A stretch of DNA of 64,000 bases, from positions 29,088 to 93,087 of the forward strand of contig CANEDJ010000001.1 of the NCBI GenBank assembly GCA_947426265.1, in the 5' to 3' direction. The first letter of the stretch is position 1. Every line of letters begins with the position of its first letter. The notes below the pieces were generated by a model, which saw only the letters and a program-made list of their open reading frames with translations, was not told the origin of the DNA and ran no database searches. Position numbers and translations under genes: made by a program. Source of the stretch: MGBC102946 sp022793145. Lineage in GTDB: Bacteria > Bacillota_I > Bacilli_A > RF39 > UBA660. Positions 60,156 to 64,000 of the stretch are shown in pieces.

Positions 60156-61775
60156 ATGGCAAAAAGTGGAGAATCAAAATCATCCAAAGTGATAAAAAAA
60201 GATGTAGATATGGTGAAAACAAAACCAGAGAAAGAAATAGATGCAAAAGCAATAAAGAAAGAAACTAGAACTTCAAAAGAAAAGAATGTAAAAGAAGTCA
60301 AATCAGAAAGTATTATAAATATAAAAGAAAAAGAAGTAGAAAAAAATCCAGAAGTAAAAAAGAAAGCATCAAAATCGAATACATCTGATTTAGCAAAACA
60401 AAAAACTCAAGAGATAGAAAAGAAAAAACAAGTAAAAAAAGAAAAAGATCAGAATACTTCTACAATTGAGAAAAATAATAAAGAAAAAGAGAAAGAAAGT
60501 TCAACTCTTAGTGGGTTAAATGATAATAACAAAACAATAAAAGAAAATAAAATATCTAAAAAGACTATTTTTCAAAGAAAAGAGTTTCAAACAATAGAAG
60601 TTGTAACTTTAGTAATGTTGACTTGTGTAATCAGTTTGACTATCGGAAGCTTATTAGGCATAAAATTAAGAGAAAACAATGTCGTAAAAGGAAATATAGA
60701 AGTAGTAGGAGAAGAAATGCAAAATTTCCTTAAAGATTATAATTATTTAATTGAGAATTACTATGGAGAAGTTGATAAAAAAGCTTTATTAAATACTGCT
60801 TTTAAAAGTATGGTAGATTCATTGGGAGATGCTTATAGTGGAGCATTAGATGAAAGTGTATCTAACAATTTCGATATAGAATTAAAAGGTGATTATGAAG
60901 GATTAGGAATAGAAATTATTAATGATGCTGAAAAGAATATTTTTATATATGGAATTATTCCAAATTCGCCTGCAAGTAAAGCTGACATTAAAGTAGGAGA
61001 TAAATTGATTACAGTAAATAATACAGATGTAAGTGGAATGACAACGACAGATTTTATCAAAGATGTGGTGAAAGGAAGCGGAAATTCAGAATTTGTAATA
61101 GTTTTTGAACGAGAAGGTTCACAACATACAGTTACAATAAAGAAAGATGCAATAACGTTGCAGTCTGTAACGTCTAAAGTGTATTATGAAAATGGAAAAA
61201 GAATTGCTTATATGAAAGTAAGTATTTTTGCCGAGAACACTTTTACTCAATTTAAAAATGAATTAGAAAAGTTAGAATCAGAAGGGTTTGAGTCTTTAAT
61301 TATTGATTTGAGAGATAATAGTGGAGGACATTTGACAACAGTGAAGAGCATGATAAGTTTATTTTTAGACTCTTCACATGTTATTTATCAAACTGAGAGT
61401 AAAAAAGAAAGAAAGAAAATATATTCAGAAGGTAAAATAACTAAAAATTATCCTATTGTTATTGTTGGAAATGCTAATAGTGCTTCTGCCTCTGAGGTGA
61501 TGATTGGCGCATTAACAGAAGAATATGGTGCTATTTTGGTTGGAAATCAAAGCTTTGGAAAAGGTACTGTTCAAGAACTTCATTCATTATCTAATGGTGA
61601 TGAATACAAATTTACAACAAAAAAATGGTTGACTCCAAAGGGAAATTGGGTTCATAATAATGGAATTAAGCCAAAAATAGAGGTAACTTTATCAAAAGAG
61701 TATTATGATAATCCAGTTGAAGAAAATGACAATCAATTGAGAGCTGCAATTAATTATTTGGCAGGAGTAAAATAA
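60156..61775 (+). CDS. S41 family C-terminal processing peptidase (CtpA/CtpB-like)
   Basis: ATG 60156 follows AGGAGG by 7 bases; the open frame upstream lacks such a site. The 539-residue protein has a Lys/Glu-rich low-complexity tail of about 145 residues, a membrane helix (about 149-170), a PDZ domain (YEGLGIEI to about 345) and the S41 core with catalytic Ser 444 (NSASASEVM) and Lys 469 (FGKGTVQE), 25 residues apart as in CtpB. It cleaves envelope proteins. CtpB-type enzymes usually lack the long cytoplasmic tail. Confidence 0.92.
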   Translation: MAKSGESKSSKVIKKDVDMVKTKPEKEIDAKAIKKETRTSKEKNVKEVKSESIINIKEKEVEKNPEVKKKASKSNTSDLAKQKTQEIEKKKQVKKEKDQNTSTIEKNNKEKEKESSTLSGLNDNNKTIKENKISKKTIFQRKEFQTIEVVTLVMLTCVISLTIGSLLGIKLRENNVVKGNIEVVGEEMQNFLKDYNYLIENYYGEVDKKALLNTAFKSMVDSLGDAYSGALDESVSNNFDIELKGDYEGLGIEIINDAEKNIFIYGIIPNSPASKADIKVGDKLITVNNTDVSGMTTTDFIKDVVKGSGNSEFVIVFEREGSQHTVTIKKDAITLQSVTSKVYYENGKRIAYMKVSIFAENTFTQFKNELEKLESEGFESLIIDLRDNSGGHLTTVKSMISLFLDSSHVIYQTESKKERKKIYSEGKITKNYPIVIVGNANSASASEVMIGALTEEYGAILVGNQSFGKGTVQELHSLSNGDEYKFTTKKWLTPKGNWVHNNGIKPKIEVTLSKEYYDNPVEENDNQLRAAINYLAGVK

Positions 61776-61849
61776 AAATAATATTTTATATTCAATCGTT
61801 TTATTTATTTAAAAAGAAAATATTTGTTAAATGATCTTAGACTGGTTTC

Positions 61850-61881
61850 GAAAGAAATATGATTATTTCTTTCTTTTTTTT
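61850..61881 (+). terminator. Intrinsic terminator after the S41 protease gene
   Basis: GAAAGAAATA (61850-61859) pairs with TATTTCTTTC (61864-61873) around TGAT, followed by T residues. Confidence 0.85.
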
Positions 61882-61887
61882 GAAAAC

Positions 61888-61914
61888 CACGTTATAATGG
61901 AATAAGGGACGTGG
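61888..61914 (+). promoter_or_regulatory. Promoter with flanking CCACGT/ACGTGG inverted repeat
   Basis: TATAAT (61893-61898) lies between CCACGT (61888-61893) and ACGTGG (61909-61914). The second half overlaps the likely ribosome-binding region of the DUF402 gene. An operator or a leader hairpin is possible. Confidence 0.45.
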
Positions 61915-61918
61915 TAGA

Positions 61919-62455
61919 ATGAAACGGTTTCAAATTGGTGAAAATTATCAAATCCAATGTTATAAACATAATGGAAAAATCCATCGTGCTTGGAGTGAAG
62001 CGGTGCTTTTGGATATACAGAAAGATTATTTGGTTTTTGGAAATGAGAGAACTCAAGTGACAGAAGCAGAAGGTAGCATGTGGAAAACCAAAGAGCCTGC
62101 TATTATGTATTTTTTTAAAGACTGTTGGTTTAATATTATTGCTCAATTAAAAAAAGATGGTATTTATTATTATTGTAATATAGCAACCCCATATATAATA
62201 GAGGATGGCACAATAAAATATATAGACTATGATTTAGATTTAAGAATCTTTCCGACAGGTGAATATAAAATTTTAGATAAACTTGAATATAAATACCATA
62301 AAAAAATTATGCATTATTCGGAAGATTTAGATTTTGTTATAAACTGCGCAATGGAAGAATTGATACAACTTTATAATAGTAAGCAAAATATGTTTGACAA
62401 GTTAAGAAATAAAAAATATTATGATAAATATCAAAAAATTAAAAATGGCGAATAA
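61919..62455 (+). CDS. DUF402 nucleoside tri-/diphosphatase-like protein
   Basis: 178 residues, the length of YgaC-type Ntdp proteins. HRAWSEAVLLDIQKDYLVFGN, EPAIMYFFKDCWFNIIAQLKKDGIYYYCNIATPY, IKYIDYDLDLRIFPTGEYKILD with its metal-binding acidic pattern, and a C-terminal helix pair identify DUF402. Members hydrolyse nucleoside tri- and diphosphates. The ribosome-binding site ACGTGGTAG is weak. A terminator overlaps its end. Confidence 0.9.
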   Translation: MKRFQIGENYQIQCYKHNGKIHRAWSEAVLLDIQKDYLVFGNERTQVTEAEGSMWKTKEPAIMYFFKDCWFNIIAQLKKDGIYYYCNIATPYIIEDGTIKYIDYDLDLRIFPTGEYKILDKLEYKYHKKIMHYSEDLDFVINCAMEELIQLYNSKQNMFDKLRNKKYYDKYQKIKNGE

Positions 62456-62468
62456 ATCGTCATTTTTT
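62441..62468 (+). terminator. Intrinsic terminator after the DUF402 gene
   Basis: AAATGGCGA pairs with TCGTCATTT (one G-T pair) around ATAAA, with T residues after it. Confidence 0.75.
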
Positions 62469-62515
62469 ATATAATGGAACATATAATAAAAGTGTAACCA
62501 AAGTCAAGAAAGTAA

Positions 62516-62544
62516 TTGACAAAGGAGAAGGAAACTGATATATT
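62516..62544 (+). promoter_or_regulatory. rrn promoter P1
   Basis: TTGACA (62516-62521), 17-base spacer, TATATT (62539-62544). Confidence 0.85.
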
Positions 62545-62559
62545 AAATGTGCTTTCAAA

Positions 62560-62619
62560 GGGAAGAAATACAAAAAAGAGACAAGAAGAAGAAAAAAACA
62601 AAAAAAGTAGAAAAAAGTA
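62560..62619 (+). other. Purine-rich tract upstream of rrn P2
   Basis: About 60 bases consisting almost wholly of A and G with single C and T residues. It is placed just before the -35 box of P2 and could act like an UP element for the RNA polymerase alpha C-terminal domain (inference). No gene is present between 62456 and the 16S gene. Confidence 0.45.
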
Positions 62620-62648
62620 TTGACTAAAAAGAAAGCATTTGATATATT
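62620..62648 (+). promoter_or_regulatory. rrn promoter P2
   Basis: TTGACT (62620-62625), 17-base spacer, TATATT (62643-62648). Bases after the -10 (AGTAGTGCTTC) resemble those after P1 (AAATGTGCTTTC). Confidence 0.85.
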
Positions 62649-62653
62649 AGTAG

Positions 62654-62700
62654 TGCTTCTTGCAAAAAGAAGCAGAATGATCTTTGAAAACTGAGCAAAA
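62654..62700 (+). promoter_or_regulatory. rrn leader with hairpin and boxA-like element
   Basis: GCTTCTT-GCAAAA-AGAAGC forms a hairpin, followed by TGATCTTTGAAAACTGA, the sequence usual before 16S genes of Firmicutes and used for Nus-dependent antitermination and processing. Confidence 0.6.
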
Positions 62701-62754
62701 TGTCAATTCAAATTAGTTAGGACAAACAAAAACGAAATTCAAATAAAATTATTT

Positions 62755-64000
<1,246 letters not shown>

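Overview
The window is one chromosome segment of an AT-rich bacterium of the Firmicutes (Bacilli) type. The evidence is the gene order (tatD, a yabE-like 3D protein, rsmA; parA-parB through ychF-rpsF-ssb-rpsR; an S10-spc-alpha ribosomal supercluster), zinc-ribbon S14, tandem rrn promoters, and Gram-positive envelope functions (LysM, SleB/CwlJ, CdaA/CdaR). TGA is used as a stop (for example at the ends of tatD and map), so this is not a code-4 Mycoplasma. The partial 16S gene differs from common bacteria at usually invariant positions. It looks like an uncultured gut-type lineage of Bacilli close to the Mollicutes; I cannot name the genus.

Layout. 1-7.3 kb: end of metG, a two-helix mini-protein, tatD, a G5/3D-domain protein, rsmA, ung, tilS and ftsH. 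7.5-14.1 kb: parA, parB, an MscS channel, a DUF951 protein, an AbgT-type transporter, ychF, then rpsF-ssb-rpsR. 14.1-17.5 kb: gpsA on the minus strand and a large membrane protein carrying a CPCC-type cysteine domain. 17.6-31.8 kb: one uninterrupted run from rpsJ to rplQ including secY, adk, map, infA and rpoA. It lacks rpmD.

31.8-41.4 kb holds hypothetical proteins, an RNA methyltransferase, an RluD-type pseudouridine synthase, an amidase, an Abi_2/HEPN protein, an HtrA protease, a coiled-coil protein with a DUF1292 partner, and a SleB/CwlJ hydrolase. 41.6-48 kb is the accessory part: tRNA-Trp, a structured RNA with a terminator, a decayed serine recombinase, then ASCH, GNAT, a HAD phosphatase, a PLP-aminotransferase/GNAT fusion, a PUA-like plus PD-(D/E)XK nuclease (candidate modification-dependent restriction enzyme), and a divergent XRE repressor with its own inverted-repeat operator.

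48-62.5 kb returns to chromosomal housekeeping and envelope genes: HdeD-like, ATP-grasp, DUF2179, LysM, thioredoxin-like lipoprotein, a Clp-D1-only AAA+ ATPase, TrmL, a protein with EDLNxPFG repeats, the c-di-AMP synthase pair cdaA-cdaR, DUF378, a LolA-like lipoprotein, an S41 protease and a DUF402 phosphatase. The window ends inside a 16S rRNA gene behind two promoters. I found no CRISPR array, no intact insertion sequence and no complete prophage. The most unusual items are the PUA-nuclease and its neighbours, the orphan structured RNA, the Clp-D1-only ATPase, the EDLNxPFG repeat protein and the CPCC membrane protein.
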